A stretch of DNA of 64,000 bases from assembly GCF_008365295.1 (NCBI RefSeq), contig NZ_CP043505.1, positions 3,472,001-3,536,000 of the forward strand, in the 5' to 3' direction. Below are positions 1-8,444 of this stretch, one piece after another (positions within the stretch are counted from its first letter, which is position 1; the number at the start of each line of letters is the position of its first letter). The position numbers were made by a program, and so were the translations under genes. The notes under the pieces are model-generated. The model was given only the letters and a program-made list of their open reading frames with translations, did not search any database and had not been told where the DNA came from. This DNA comes from Agromyces intestinalis (GTDB lineage Bacteria; Actinomycetota; Actinomycetes; Actinomycetales; Microbacteriaceae).

Positions 1-1
1 G

Positions 2-997
2 GCGGTCGGGTGGGACGAGCGCGTGCTCGCCGAGCAATCCGAACCGCATTTCATGCAGTCGAGCACGTGGGAGCGGCTGCGGTCCGATGGCCCGTGGCGC
101 TCGCGGCGGTTGCCCGAGGTCGACGGACACGGCCTGCCGGTGCTCGCGTACGAGCGCGAGGTGCCCGGGTACGGCACGCTGCAGCATCTGCCGCGGGTGA
201 GCGGCATCGACTCCGAGGGCGTGGCGCGGTTCAGCGAACGCGTGCGCGCGCATCGCGGCTCCGCGTTCGCGACGAAGCTCGAGGTGCATCAGCCCTACGA
301 CCACGCGCTCGTGGCCGCGTTCGAGGAGCACGGTTGGCAGCCGTCGCGGGCCTCGCAGTACCGGCACGCGGTGGTCGTGGAGACCGGCATGAGCGAGGCC
401 GAGATCCTCGGGCGCATGAAGAAGCGGGCCCGCAGCGAGATCCGGGTGGCCGAGCGCAACGGGGTGATCGCCGGTCGGGCGCGGATGACTCGCGAGAACC
501 GCGAGCACATGCTCGCGCTCGTCGCCGAAACAGCCGATCGCTCCGGCGCGTTCTTCCGTTCCTCCGACTACCTCGAGCGCGTGTGGACGGAGTTCGCCGC
601 CGACGGTCGTGGCTGGCTGCACTTCGCGTGGCACGACGGGCGCGTGGTCGCCGGCGCATTCGTCGTCGCGTACGGGCCGAACGCGTGGTACAAGGATGGC
701 GGGTCGCTGCGCGACCGGCCCCAGTTGATGGCCTCGCGGTACCTGCAGTGGGATGTGATCCGCGAGCTGGCGGCCGCGGGGGTGCGCCGGTACGACCTCG
801 GTCATGTGCCCCCGCCCGACGAGCCCGATGCGCCCGGTCAGGGCGTGCTGACGTTCAAGAGCGCGTTCGCGCGCGAGGTGCTCGTGTACATGCCGGCGCT
901 GCTGCTCGCGCACGACGCGCGCGCCGAGGAGTTCCGCCGCGGCGAGAGCGCGTTCATCGAGGCGCATCGGCGTCGAACCGGGGACTACTGGTACTGA
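2..997 (+). CDS. FemAB-like aminoacyl transferase, 5' end outside window
   Basis: Resembles FemA/FemB/FemX and GNAT-fold proteins that add amino acids to the lipid II peptide bridge in the cytoplasm; this role is family knowledge. The reading frame is already open at base 2 and encodes AVGWDERV before the first possible GTG at 23. That is the usual start of the first FemAB helix, so the true start probably lies upstream of the window. Visible features are the HFMQSSTWERLR motif near the N-terminus, KKRARSEIRVAERNGV (typical of the FemAB acceptor region) and a C-terminal YDLGHVPPP...LTFKSAF segment. The gene ends just before a LacI-type operator. The substrate amino acid cannot be read from sequence. 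Confidence 0.75.
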   Translation, partial: AVGWDERVLAEQSEPHFMQSSTWERLRSDGPWRSRRLPEVDGHGLPVLAYEREVPGYGTLQHLPRVSGIDSEGVARFSERVRAHRGSAFATKLEVHQPYDHALVAAFEEHGWQPSRASQYRHAVVVETGMSEAEILGRMKKRARSEIRVAERNGVIAGRARMTRENREHMLALVAETADRSGAFFRSSDYLERVWTEFAADGRGWLHFAWHDGRVVAGAFVVAYGPNAWYKDGGSLRDRPQLMASRYLQWDVIRELAAAGVRRYDLGHVPPPDEPDAPGQGVLTFKSAFAREVLVYMPALLLAHDARAEEFRRGESAFIEAHRRRTGDYWY

Positions 998-1000
998 CCC

Positions 1001-1024
1001 TTTGCTTACAGCGCTGTAAGCAAA
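1001..1024. promoter_or_regulatory. LacI-family operator, perfect 24-bp palindrome
   Basis: TTTGCTTACAGC is followed directly by its exact reverse complement, giving a 24-bp palindrome with a central GCGC. The core TTACAGCGCTGTAA fits LacI/GalR-family operators with a central CG. A -10-like TAGGGT lies at 1042-1047, so the right half covers the expected -35 position of the beta-glucosidase gene, consistent with repression. No LacI gene is in the window, so the regulator would act from elsewhere. Confidence 0.8.
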
Positions 1025-1091
1025 CCGCGCCGGCGAGCCGGTAGGGTGAGCAGCGGCGACTCCGCCGAGACACGATGACTGGAGCACTCCC

Positions 1092-2528
1092 ATGACCACG
1101 GGTTCCCCCGACTACCGCGACTCGGGCCTCGAGTTCGGCCCCGACTTCCTGTTCGGCACGGCGACCGCGTCGTACCAGATCGAGGGCGCCGCGACCGAGG
1201 ACGGCCGGGGCCCGAGCATCTGGGACACCTTCAGCCACACGCCCGGCAAGGTGTGGAACGGCGACACCGGCGACGTGGCCGACGACCACTACCACCGCTG
1301 GGAGGCCGACCTCGACCTGATGGTCGAGCTCGGGCTCGAGGCGTACCGCTTCTCGATCGCGTGGCCGCGTATCCAGCCGACCGGGCGCGGCCCCGCGAAC
1401 GAGGCGGGCCTCGCGTTCTACGAGCGCCTCGTCGACGGGCTCATCGCCCGAGGCATCCGGCCCATCGCGACGCTCTACCACTGGGATCTGCCGCAGGCCC
1501 TCGAGGACGAGGGCGGCTGGACCAACCGCGAGACCGCGTACGCGTTCGCCGACTACGCGCGTCTCGTCGGCGAACGGCTCGGCGACCGCATCGACGTGTG
1601 GACCACGCTCAACGAGCCCTGGTGCAGCGCGTACCTCGGGTACGGCTCGGGCGCGCACGCGCCCGGCCTGATGGACGGCGCCAAGGCGCTCGCCGCCGTG
1701 CACCACCTGAACCTCGCCCACGGACTCGCGGTCGCGGCCCTCCGCGAGGTGGTGCCCGGTGACCCGAAATTCTCGATCACGCTGAATCTGCATGTCATCC
1801 GCCCCTCGGGCGACACCGGCCACGAAGCGGCCCGCCGCATCGACGGCCTGGCCAACCGGGTGTTCCTCGGGCCGCTGCTCGACGGCGAGTACCCCGCCGA
1901 CGTCATCGACGACACGCGAGCCGTCACCGACTGGTCGTTCGTGAAGCCCGGCGACACCGAGCTCATCAATCAGCCCATCGACCTGCTCGGCGTGAACTAC
2001 TACTCGACGGTCACCGTGCGCATGTGGGACGGCGCGACCCCGCGCGTCAACGCCGACGGCCACAAGGACATGGGCGGCACCGCCTGGCCCGGCGCCGACG
2101 ACGTCGAGTTCCTCGAGCAGCCCGGCCCGTACACCGCCATGGGGTGGAACATCGACCCGTCGGGGCTCGAAGACCTGCTCGTCGCACTGCACGAGGCGTA
2201 CCCGAACCTGCCGCTCATGGTCACCGAGAACGGCGCGGCGTACGACGACGTCGTCACCGAGGGCCCCGACGGCCGGCCCGTCGTGCAGGACGACGACCGC
2301 GTCGACTACCTGCGCCGGCACTTCACGGCCGCCCACCGCGCGATCGCACGCGGGGTCGACCTGCGCGGGTACCAGGTGTGGTCGTTCCTCGACAACTTCG
2401 AGTGGGGCTACGGCTACTCCAAGCGCTTCGGCATCGTGCGCGTCGACTACGACACGCTCGAGCGGCTGCCCAAGGCGAGCGCCCGCTGGTATGCCGACCT
2501 CATCCGCGACCGCCGCATCCCGGCGTGA
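1092..2528 (+). CDS. GH1 family beta-glucosidase
   Basis: Hydrolyses beta-glucosides or cellobiose-type oligosaccharides by a retaining mechanism. This is a 478-residue single-domain GH1 TIM barrel of normal family length. The acid/base glutamate is in TLNEPWC (E175) and the nucleophile in TENGAAY (E379). The N-terminal [14 protein letters not shown] and the [19 protein letters not shown] segment near the C-terminus are also GH1 hallmarks. There is no signal peptide, so it is probably cytoplasmic. The ATG start has GGAG at 1081-1084. It is probably controlled by the palindromic LacI-type operator at 1001-1024. Exact substrate preference is not determined by sequence. Confidence 0.93.
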   Translation: MTTGSPDYRDSGLEFGPDFLFGTATASYQIEGAATEDGRGPSIWDTFSHTPGKVWNGDTGDVADDHYHRWEADLDLMVELGLEAYRFSIAWPRIQPTGRGPANEAGLAFYERLVDGLIARGIRPIATLYHWDLPQALEDEGGWTNRETAYAFADYARLVGERLGDRIDVWTTLNEPWCSAYLGYGSGAHAPGLMDGAKALAAVHHLNLAHGLAVAALREVVPGDPKFSITLNLHVIRPSGDTGHEAARRIDGLANRVFLGPLLDGEYPADVIDDTRAVTDWSFVKPGDTELINQPIDLLGVNYYSTVTVRMWDGATPRVNADGHKDMGGTAWPGADDVEFLEQPGPYTAMGWNIDPSGLEDLLVALHEAYPNLPLMVTENGAAYDDVVTEGPDGRPVVQDDDRVDYLRRHFTAAHRAIARGVDLRGYQVWSFLDNFEWGYGYSKRFGIVRVDYDTLERLPKASARWYADLIRDRRIPA

Positions 2529-2553
2529 TCGCCTGACCGGTCGGCCCGGCACC

Positions 2554-2573
2554 GCGCCCGGTTGGCCGGGCGC
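2554..2573. terminator. Hairpin between convergent genes
   Basis: GCGCCCGG and CCGGGCGC form a perfect 8-bp stem around a TTGG loop. It sits between the convergent beta-glucosidase and YbdK-like genes and could end transcription from both sides. No T-run follows, so efficiency is uncertain. Confidence 0.5.
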
Positions 2574-2591
2574 GCAGCCGGGCTCGGCCGC

Positions 2592-3734
2592 TCAGCCCGC
2601 CTCGGGCGCGCCCGAGCGGAACTCGCGGGCCAGGTGCGCGACCACCTGCGAGAGGTCGCCGTCGGATGCCTCGGCCACTCGCAGCTGGCGACGGTAGCTC
2701 GCACCCGCCTCCAGCATCCGACGCACCTGCTGCAGCTCCACCGGGCAGCCGAGGCGTTCGGCGACCGGGACGAGCTGCGTCACCAGGTCGGACAGGTCGT
2801 CGGTGACGAGGCGCTCGGAGCCCGCGACATCCGTGATGATCTCGGCATCGAGTCCGTACCGGGCCGCACGCCACTTGTTCTCGCGCACGAACCACGGCTG
2901 CAGCACCGGCAGCTCCTCGCCGGCGTCGATCCGCTCACTGAGCCACTCGACGAGGCACTGCACGAGCGCGGCGATCGCCCCGATCTCGACGGCGGTCGAC
3001 ACCCCGTCGCACACGCGCACCTCGATCGTGCCCCACTGCGGCGAGGGCCGGATATCCCACCTCACCTCGGTGTGGTCGACGATCACGCCCGTGCGCATGA
3101 GGTCGTCGACGTACCGCTCGAACGCCGGCCAGTCGGCGAGCGGGTACGGCAGGCCCGCGGTGGGCAGCTGCTGGAACATCAGCGCGCGGTTCGAGGCGTA
3201 CCCGGTCTCGACGCCCGCCCAGAACGGGCTCGAGGCGCTGAGCGCCTGCAGATGCGGGATGAACGCGAGCAGCCCGCCGAGGATCGGCAGCGCCTTGTCG
3301 CGATCCTCGATGCCGACGTGCACGTGGATGCCCCAGATCATCATGTTGCGCCCCCACCACCGGGTGCGCTCGATGAGCTCGTGGTACCTGGGCTTGTCGG
3401 TGAGGTGCTGGTCGAACCACTGCCCGAACGGGTGCGAGCCGCTGCAGACGAGCTCGTACTCGCCGAGCCGGTCGAGCACGGCGCGCACCTCATCGACCTG
3501 CCCGAGCAGGTCGTCGACGGCGTCGGCGACCCGGCGGTGCACGCCCGAGACGAGCTCGACGGTGTTGGTGAGCAGCTCACCGGTCACGTGCGGGTGCGGG
3601 GTGCCGTCGTCGCCGGCGAGCTCGGCGAGCACGACGTCGGCGATCGACGCGAGGTCGCCCGTCGTCCGGTCGACGATCGCGAGCTCCCATTCGATGCCGA
3701 GCGTCGACCGATCCGACCGCGCGAATTCGATCAT
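2592..3734 (-). CDS. YbdK-like carboxylate-amine ligase (GCS2 family)
   Basis: Belongs to the glutamate-cysteine ligase type 2 / YbdK family (ATP-dependent carboxylate-amine ligases). The protein has 380 residues, the usual length. The N-terminus FARSDRSTLGIEWELAIVD carries the conserved GIEWE metal-binding glutamates. HPHVTGELLTNTVELVSG, GIHVHVG and WDIRPSPQWGTIEVRVCDG follow in the family order. The ATG start is preceded on the minus strand by a GGAGGGGG ribosome site. Many homologues are called putative glutamate-cysteine ligases, but actinobacteria of this type usually make mycothiol. The true substrate is therefore unknown. Confidence 0.85.
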   Translation of the reverse strand: MIEFARSDRSTLGIEWELAIVDRTTGDLASIADVVLAELAGDDGTPHPHVTGELLTNTVELVSGVHRRVADAVDDLLGQVDEVRAVLDRLGEYELVCSGSHPFGQWFDQHLTDKPRYHELIERTRWWGRNMMIWGIHVHVGIEDRDKALPILGGLLAFIPHLQALSASSPFWAGVETGYASNRALMFQQLPTAGLPYPLADWPAFERYVDDLMRTGVIVDHTEVRWDIRPSPQWGTIEVRVCDGVSTAVEIGAIAALVQCLVEWLSERIDAGEELPVLQPWFVRENKWRAARYGLDAEIITDVAGSERLVTDDLSDLVTQLVPVAERLGCPVELQQVRRMLEAGASYRRQLRVAEASDGDLSQVVAHLAREFRSGAPEAG

Positions 3735-3851
3735 CCGCAGCCCCCTCCCGCGCCCCTCGGGCCATCATGACACGCGGCGGCGCGGCGGCTACGCTGTGCC
3801 GCAGGATCTTCCGCAGACGGCGGGCGGACCCGGGCACGGAAGGAGCAGCGG

Positions 3852-4514
3852 TTGAGCGCACCGATGCAGGTCGTCGAGAGCGTGAGCCTGCGCGAGCAGG
3901 TCGAGCGCGCGCTGAGCTCGCGCATCGTGTCGGGGGAGTTCCATCCGGGTACCGTGCTCACCGTGCCGACGCTGGCGACGGAGTTCGGGGTGAGCGCGAC
4001 CCCCGTGCGAGAGGCCATGTTGAACCTCGCTCGGCGCGGGTTCCTGAGCCCGATCCGCAACCGCGGGTTCCGGGTCACCGAGGTCTCCGACGACGAACTG
4101 CGCCAGCTCGGCGAGGTGCGGACGCTGCTCGAGGCCCCGCCGATGCGCGCGCTGGCCGGGCGCATCCCCGACGCGCTCGCCGAGCGGCTGCTCGCCCTCG
4201 CCGACGCCATCGTGGTCGCCGGACGCGAGCGGCGGTTCCAGGACTACCTCGAGGCCGACACCGAGTTCCACCTCGCATTGCTCGCGCAGACGGGCAACGC
4301 GTTCCTCGTCGACGTGGTGCGCGACCTGCGCCAGCAGACCCGGCTGATCGGCCTCGTGCACGTGTCCGACCACGACGGCCTCACCGAGTCGGCGCTCGAG
4401 CACGCCGAGCTCGTGCGGTTGCTCGTCGCGGGCGACGGCGATGGCGCCGAGGCGCTCATGCGCCGGCACATCGGTCACGTGTCGGGCGTGTGGAGCGGGC
4501 ACGACGAGACCTGA
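3852..4514 (+). CDS. GntR/FCD-family transcriptional regulator of the hydroxyproline genes
   Basis: A 220-residue FadR-subfamily regulator. The winged helix is at residues ~10-75 (FGVSATPVREAMLNLARRGFL is the recognition region). The helical FCD sensor domain follows, with likely metal ligands in DTEFHLAL, EHAELVRLL and RRHIGHV. The TTG start at 3852 is chosen because GGAAGGAG precedes it closely. A -10-like TACGCT lies at 3790-3795. It is next to the hydroxyproline catabolic genes. Three copies of a palindrome (GTRAYATRTYAC) stand before the two catabolic blocks on the plus strand and the divergent minus-strand operon, so it is the likely local regulator. The ligand is not known; a pathway intermediate is plausible. 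Confidence 0.85.
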   Translation: MSAPMQVVESVSLREQVERALSSRIVSGEFHPGTVLTVPTLATEFGVSATPVREAMLNLARRGFLSPIRNRGFRVTEVSDDELRQLGEVRTLLEAPPMRALAGRIPDALAERLLALADAIVVAGRERRFQDYLEADTEFHLALLAQTGNAFLVDVVRDLRQQTRLIGLVHVSDHDGLTESALEHAELVRLLVAGDGDGAEALMRRHIGHVSGVWSGHDET

Positions 4515-4548
4515 GGTCGGAGAGTGGCTCTCCGCGCCTCCGGCGTGT

Positions 4549-4560
4549 GTAATATGTCAC
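4549..4560. promoter_or_regulatory. GntR operator 1 with overlapping -10
   Basis: GTAATATGTCAC lies 22 bases before the dehydrogenase start. It matches GTRAYATRTYAC at 12 of 12 positions and overlaps a TAATAT -10-like hexamer at 4550-4555. Binding there would block the promoter. The wider context GTGTGTAATATGTCACGCAC is an imperfect palindrome. Confidence 0.65.
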
Positions 4561-4582
4561 GCACCACCAAGGAGGGAGCCAC

Positions 4583-5740
4583 GTGCGCGTCATCGTCATC
4601 GGAGCCGGTGCCATCGGTGCCGCGAGCGCCCTCGCGCTCGCCGAGGCCGGAGCCGAAGTGGTCGTCGTCGACCGAACGGGCGTCGCGGCCGAGACCTCGA
4701 GCCGCTGCGAGGGCAACATCCTCGTCTCCGACAAGGGACCTGGCGCCGAGGCCGAACTCGCGATCGTCGCGAACCGCGCCTGGCGAGACCTCTCGGCCCG
4801 GCTCGACGCCGACCGCGGGCCGGGCCAGCCGGCCACCGAGTTCGAGGCGAAGGGCGGAGTCGTCGTCGCGTTCGACGGCGGAGCCGAGGCGCTCGACGCC
4901 TTCGCCGAATCTCAGCGCCGCATCGGCATCCGGGCCGACGCGCTCGAGGCCGACGAACTGCGCACCCTCGAGCCGCACCTGAGCCCGGCGGTGGCTCGCG
5001 GCATCCACTACCCTGACGACGCGCAGGTGCAGCCGAGCCTCGCCACCCAGGCCATGCTCGCCCGTGCCCGGCGACTCGGGGCCGAGCTGCGCATCGCCGA
5101 GGTGATCGGGCCCGTCCGCTCCGGGCGCCGGCTCGCCGGGATCGTCACGCCCGAGGGGGCGATCACCGCAGACGCGGTCGTGAACTGCGCGGGGCCGTGG
5201 GCCGGGGAGGTCGCGGCGCTGCTCGGAGCGCGCCTCGACATCCGCCCGCGCCGCGGTGCGATTCTCGTCACGACGCCCATGCCCCAGCGGGTGTTCCACA
5301 AGGTCTACGACGCCGACTACGTGAGCGCTGTCGGATCCTCGAATGCCGCGCTGCAGACGTCGACCGTCGTGGAGTCCACGCCGGCCGGCACGGTGCTCAT
5401 CGGCTCGAGCCGCGAACGCGTCGGCTTCTCGCGCGAAGGCACGCTCGCGCCGATCGCCGAGATCGCCGGGAAGGCGACGCGGCTGTTCCCGTTCCTCGCC
5501 GACACGATGCTGCTTCGCAGCTACGTCGGGTTCCGCCCGTACGCCCCCGATCACCTGCCGGCGATCGGCGCCGACGGCGACGTGCCCGGGCTGTTCCACG
5601 CGGCCGGCCATGAGGGCGCCGGCATCGGGCTCGCGCCGACGACGGGCGAACTCGTCGCGCACGCCGTGCTCGGCGCCGTGGCGCCGACCGATCCCGAGCC
5701 GTTCCTGCCCACCCGCGCGAGCTTGACGGAGGCGGCGTGA
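4583..5740 (+). CDS. FAD-dependent D-hydroxyproline dehydrogenase, beta-type subunit
   Basis: A DAO-superfamily flavoprotein of 385 residues, here the probable catalytic subunit oxidising cis-4-hydroxy-D-proline to 4-hydroxy-1-pyrroline-2-carboxylate. The dinucleotide fold is at the N-terminus (VIVIGAGAIGAASALALAEAG). The C-terminal motif SYVGFRPYAPDHLPAIG...GHEGAGIGLAPTTGELVA is typical of glycine/sarcosine/D-amino acid oxidases that bind FAD. The GTG start has AAGGAGGGAG upstream. Its stop overlaps the next start (GTGA). The following genes encode a small ferredoxin-like subunit and an HcnB-like flavoprotein, as in the HcnABC-type heterotrimeric dehydrogenases. D-proline or other imino acids are possible alternative substrates. 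Confidence 0.8.
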   Translation: MRVIVIGAGAIGAASALALAEAGAEVVVVDRTGVAAETSSRCEGNILVSDKGPGAEAELAIVANRAWRDLSARLDADRGPGQPATEFEAKGGVVVAFDGGAEALDAFAESQRRIGIRADALEADELRTLEPHLSPAVARGIHYPDDAQVQPSLATQAMLARARRLGAELRIAEVIGPVRSGRRLAGIVTPEGAITADAVVNCAGPWAGEVAALLGARLDIRPRRGAILVTTPMPQRVFHKVYDADYVSAVGSSNAALQTSTVVESTPAGTVLIGSSRERVGFSREGTLAPIAEIAGKATRLFPFLADTMLLRSYVGFRPYAPDHLPAIGADGDVPGLFHAAGHEGAGIGLAPTTGELVAHAVLGAVAPTDPEPFLPTRASLTEAA

Positions 5741-5979
5741 GCGTGCGCATCCGGGTCGACGGAGCCGAGGTGGTCGGTCGCGACGGCCAGACCATCGCCG
5801 GCGTGCTCATCGGCGCCGGCCGGCGCAGCTGGCGCACCGCGGCGGGCGCCGAGCGCGGAGTGTTCTGCGGCATCGGCGTCTGCCAGGACTGCGTGCTCAC
5901 CGTGAACGGCGTCGAGGGCGTGCGCGCCTGCCAGCGCACCGCGCGCGACGGCGACACCGTCGAACGGGAGTCGCGATGA
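5737..5979 (+). CDS. Small [2Fe-2S] subunit of the hydroxyproline dehydrogenase (HcnA-like, gamma)
   Basis: An 80-residue ferredoxin-fold protein carrying one [2Fe-2S] cluster for electron transfer inside the dehydrogenase complex. The four cluster cysteines C44, C49, C52 and C65 are in GVFCGIGVCQDCVLTV...RACQ, the usual C-x4-C-x2-C-x12-C spacing. It overlaps the upstream gene (GTGA) and the downstream gene (ATGA), so the three subunits are translationally coupled. HcnA-like small subunits are known from hydrogen cyanide synthase and octopine/nopaline oxidases too. Here the neighbours with epimerase, deaminase and aldehyde dehydrogenase point to hydroxyproline. Confidence 0.85.
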   Translation: MSVRIRVDGAEVVGRDGQTIAGVLIGAGRRSWRTAAGAERGVFCGIGVCQDCVLTVNGVEGVRACQRTARDGDTVERESR

Positions 5980-7382
5980 GCCGTCGGGTCGTGATCGTCG
6001 GAGCGGGGCCGGCCGGCCTCGCCGCCGCTCAGGCCGCGCTCGCGCACGGGGCCCACGTGACGCTGCTCGACGAGGGCGAACGGGCCGGGGGTCAGTTCTG
6101 GCGCCATCATGACGAGCTCACCGACCGGCGCATGCAGCACCAGTGGGCACGGTTCGAGCGACTGCATGCCGCGCTCGAGCGCGCAGGCGACCACGCGACC
6201 GTGCACCGACAGGCCAGCGTTTGGCGCATCGAGACCGAGGGCGGCATTCGCGTGCACGCGCTCGTCGGCCCCGCCGACGCGGCGGCACGCACTGGGCTCA
6301 CCGTCGAGGCCGATGCGCTCGTCATCGCGACCGGCGCCCACGACCGCGCCCTGCCGGTTCCCGGGTGGACACTGCCCGGCGTCGTCACCGCCGGCGCCGC
6401 GCAGGCGCTCGCCAAGCGCGACGGCGTGACGCCCGGCGGGCGCACGGTCGTGGCCGGCGCCGGGCCGTTCCTGCTGCCGGTCGCCGCGAGCATCGCGATC
6501 GCGGGCGGCGAAGTGGCCGAGGTCGTCGAGGCCGTCGGCCTGCGCAGGCTCGTGCGCGGCTGGGGGCGGTCGCCGTGGCAGCTCGCGGGAGCGGCCGGCA
6601 AGGCCGGCGAGCTCGCCGAGTACGTCGGCGGGCTCGTGCGTCGCCGCACACCGTACCGTCTCGGCAGCGCCGTGACGCGTATCCACGGCGAGCGCGCCGT
6701 CGAGGCGGTCACCGTGCAGCGCGTCGACGCCCACTGGCGCCCGATCGCGGGAACCGAGCGCACCGTCGCGTGCGACTCGGTCGCGCTCGGGCACGGCTTC
6801 ACGCCGCGACTCGAGGCGGCCATCCAGGCCGGGTGCCGGATCTCCTCGGCCCGGTTCGTCGAGGTCGACGAGCGTCAGGCGACGAGTGTCGCCGGGATCT
6901 TCGCCGCTGGCGAGGTCACCGGCATCGCCGGGGCCGACGCGGCGCTCGCCGAGGGCGAGGTCGCGGGGTTCGCGGCTGCTGGCGGAACCCTCGACGATGC
7001 GCGCATCGCCGCGGTGCTGCGCGCGCGCCGTCGTCTGCACGCGTTCGCCGATCGGCTCGCCACCCACGAGGTACGACGCGGCTGGACCGCCTGGCTCGAC
7101 GACGACACGATCATCTGCCGCTGCGAGTCGGTCACGAGGGCGCGCATCGCCGAGTACGCGGATGCCTCGAGTCGGGGCTTGCGGCTCGCCACGCGTGCCG
7201 GGCTCGGCGCCTGCCAGGGTCGCACGTGCGGGCGCACGGTCGAGCAACTGGTCGCGGCGCCCGTCGACTTCGACGCGCGTCCGGTGCTCTCGTCGGTGCG
7301 GATCGGCGAACTCGCCGCGCTCGCCCCGAACGGGGGCGCTTCCACCCCTTCCGTCGGACCCGAGCCATCCGGTAGTGTGTGA
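5976..7382 (+). CDS. HcnB-like NAD(P)/FAD subunit with C-terminal BFD-type [2Fe-2S] domain (alpha)
   Basis: A 468-residue flavoprotein forming the alpha subunit of the dehydrogenase complex. The FAD-binding fold starts at residue ~4 (VVIVGAGPAGLAAAQAALAHG). A second nucleotide-binding fold is near residues ~155-185. The C-terminal bacterioferritin-associated-ferredoxin-like domain holds C381, C383, C413 and C418 (ICRCESV...GACQGRTCG). It probably passes electrons from the beta subunit through the small [2Fe-2S] protein toward the respiratory chain. The start overlaps the previous stop (ATGA). A GntR operator copy overlaps the final codons and stop. Confidence 0.85.
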   Translation: MSRRVVIVGAGPAGLAAAQAALAHGAHVTLLDEGERAGGQFWRHHDELTDRRMQHQWARFERLHAALERAGDHATVHRQASVWRIETEGGIRVHALVGPADAAARTGLTVEADALVIATGAHDRALPVPGWTLPGVVTAGAAQALAKRDGVTPGGRTVVAGAGPFLLPVAASIAIAGGEVAEVVEAVGLRRLVRGWGRSPWQLAGAAGKAGELAEYVGGLVRRRTPYRLGSAVTRIHGERAVEAVTVQRVDAHWRPIAGTERTVACDSVALGHGFTPRLEAAIQAGCRISSARFVEVDERQATSVAGIFAAGEVTGIAGADAALAEGEVAGFAAAGGTLDDARIAAVLRARRRLHAFADRLATHEVRRGWTAWLDDDTIICRCESVTRARIAEYADASSRGLRLATRAGLGACQGRTCGRTVEQLVAAPVDFDARPVLSSVRIGELAALAPNGGASTPSVGPEPSGSV

Positions 7383-7390
7383 TATATTAC
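7379..7390. promoter_or_regulatory. GntR operator 2
   Basis: GTGATATATTAC, whose reverse complement is GTAATATATCAC, matches GTRAYATRTYAC fully. It overlaps the stop codon of the alpha subunit gene and begins the 129-base gap before the DHDPS-family gene. It suggests a second regulated promoter inside the plus-strand block. A CAGAAT hexamer at 7497-7502, nine bases before the next ATG, is another possible -10. Confidence 0.6.
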
Positions 7391-7511
7391 TAAACGTCAC
7401 GCGCCGACGGAGCCGCCCAGGACTCCACCACCGACGCGCGCGACCCACCGCTTTCGAATCGAGCAGCCAGACGTCGCCGTCACCGGCGCACGCGACCAGA
7501 ATGGAATCGAA

Positions 7512-8444
7512 ATGACCGAACCGACCATGGACCTCGGCGGTGTCGTCGTCGCGACGACCCTCGCGTTCACGGAAGACCCGTCGGCGCCAGCGGGCCTCGC
7601 GGTCGACTACGACCGCTTCGGCGAGCACGTCGACTTCCTGATGTCGAACGGCTGCCGGGGCGTCGGCCCGAACGGGTCGCTCGGCGAGTACTCGTCGCTC
7701 ACCGACGACGAGCGGCGCAAGGTCATCCAGGTCGCGGTCGACGCGGTCGACGGCCGGGGCATCGTCGTCGCCGGCGTGCACGGCGTCGGCAGCCACCAGG
7801 CGCGCCACTGGGCTGAGCTCGCCCGCGAGGACGGCGCCGACGGCGTGCTGCTGCTGCCGCCCACCCTCTACCGCGCCAACGAGGGCGAGGTCATCGCGCA
7901 CTACGCCGAGGTCGCCAAAGCGGGCCTGCCGATCATGGCCTACAACAACCCGTTCGACACCAAGGTCGACCTCACCCCGAAGCTCGTCGCGAAGCTCGCC
8001 GAGATTCCCGAGGTGGTCGCGATCAAGGAGTTCTCGGGCGACGTGCGCCGGGTCTACGAGATCAAGGAGCTGTGCGACATCGACGTCATCGCCGGCGCCG
8101 ACGACGTGCTCTTCGAGCTCATGGTCAACGGCGCGGTCGGATGGTTCGCCGGGTACCCGAACGCGTTCCCGCGCGAGGCCGTGGAGCTCTACGACCTCTG
8201 CATCCGGGGCGACTGGCACGAGGCGAAGGCGCTGTACGAGCAGCTCGTCGCGGTGTTCCGCTGGGACTCGCGCACCGAGTTCGTGCAGGCGATCAAGCTC
8301 TCGATGGACATCTGCGGCAACTCCTACGGCGGCCCGACGCGTCCGCCGCGCGGCCCGCTCAGCGACGAGCAGCGCGCCCAGGTCACCGCCGACACCGAGC
8401 GGGCCCTCGCGGCACTCGCGGCGCGCCGGGTGGCGGTCGCCTGA
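7512..8444 (+). CDS. DHDPS/NAL-family 4-hydroxy-1-pyrroline-2-carboxylate deaminase (predicted)
   Basis: A 310-residue (beta/alpha)8 class I aldolase-family enzyme. The Schiff-base lysine is K172 (VVAIKEFSGD) and the conserved tyrosine is Y144 (IMAYNNPF). GPNGSLGEYSSL fills the family pyruvate-binding loop. In hydroxyproline catabolism this family converts 4-hydroxy-1-pyrroline-2-carboxylate to 2-oxoglutarate semialdehyde plus ammonia, and the neighbours fit that step. It is not likely to be the lysine-pathway DapA because of its context. Its stop shares one base with the epimerase start (TGATG). The ribosome site is weak (GGAATCGAA). Confidence 0.82.
   Translation: MTEPTMDLGGVVVATTLAFTEDPSAPAGLAVDYDRFGEHVDFLMSNGCRGVGPNGSLGEYSSLTDDERRKVIQVAVDAVDGRGIVVAGVHGVGSHQARHWAELAREDGADGVLLLPPTLYRANEGEVIAHYAEVAKAGLPIMAYNNPFDTKVDLTPKLVAKLAEIPEVVAIKEFSGDVRRVYEIKELCDIDVIAGADDVLFELMVNGAVGWFAGYPNAFPREAVELYDLCIRGDWHEAKALYEQLVAVFRWDSRTEFVQAIKLSMDICGNSYGGPTRPPRGPLSDEQRAQVTADTERALAALAARRVAVA

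Noticed and set aside
3735-3851. A fourth GntR operator before the gntR gene itself (CCATCATGACAC)
   Set aside because: Only 8 of 12 positions fit the consensus, too weak to claim autoregulation.
5397-8219. Minus-strand open frame of 940 codons across the hydroxyproline genes
   Set aside because: It is a shadow of well-supported plus-strand genes with catalytic motifs; its product is Arg/Ala/Asp rich with no motif. Such antisense frames are normal in GC-rich DNA.
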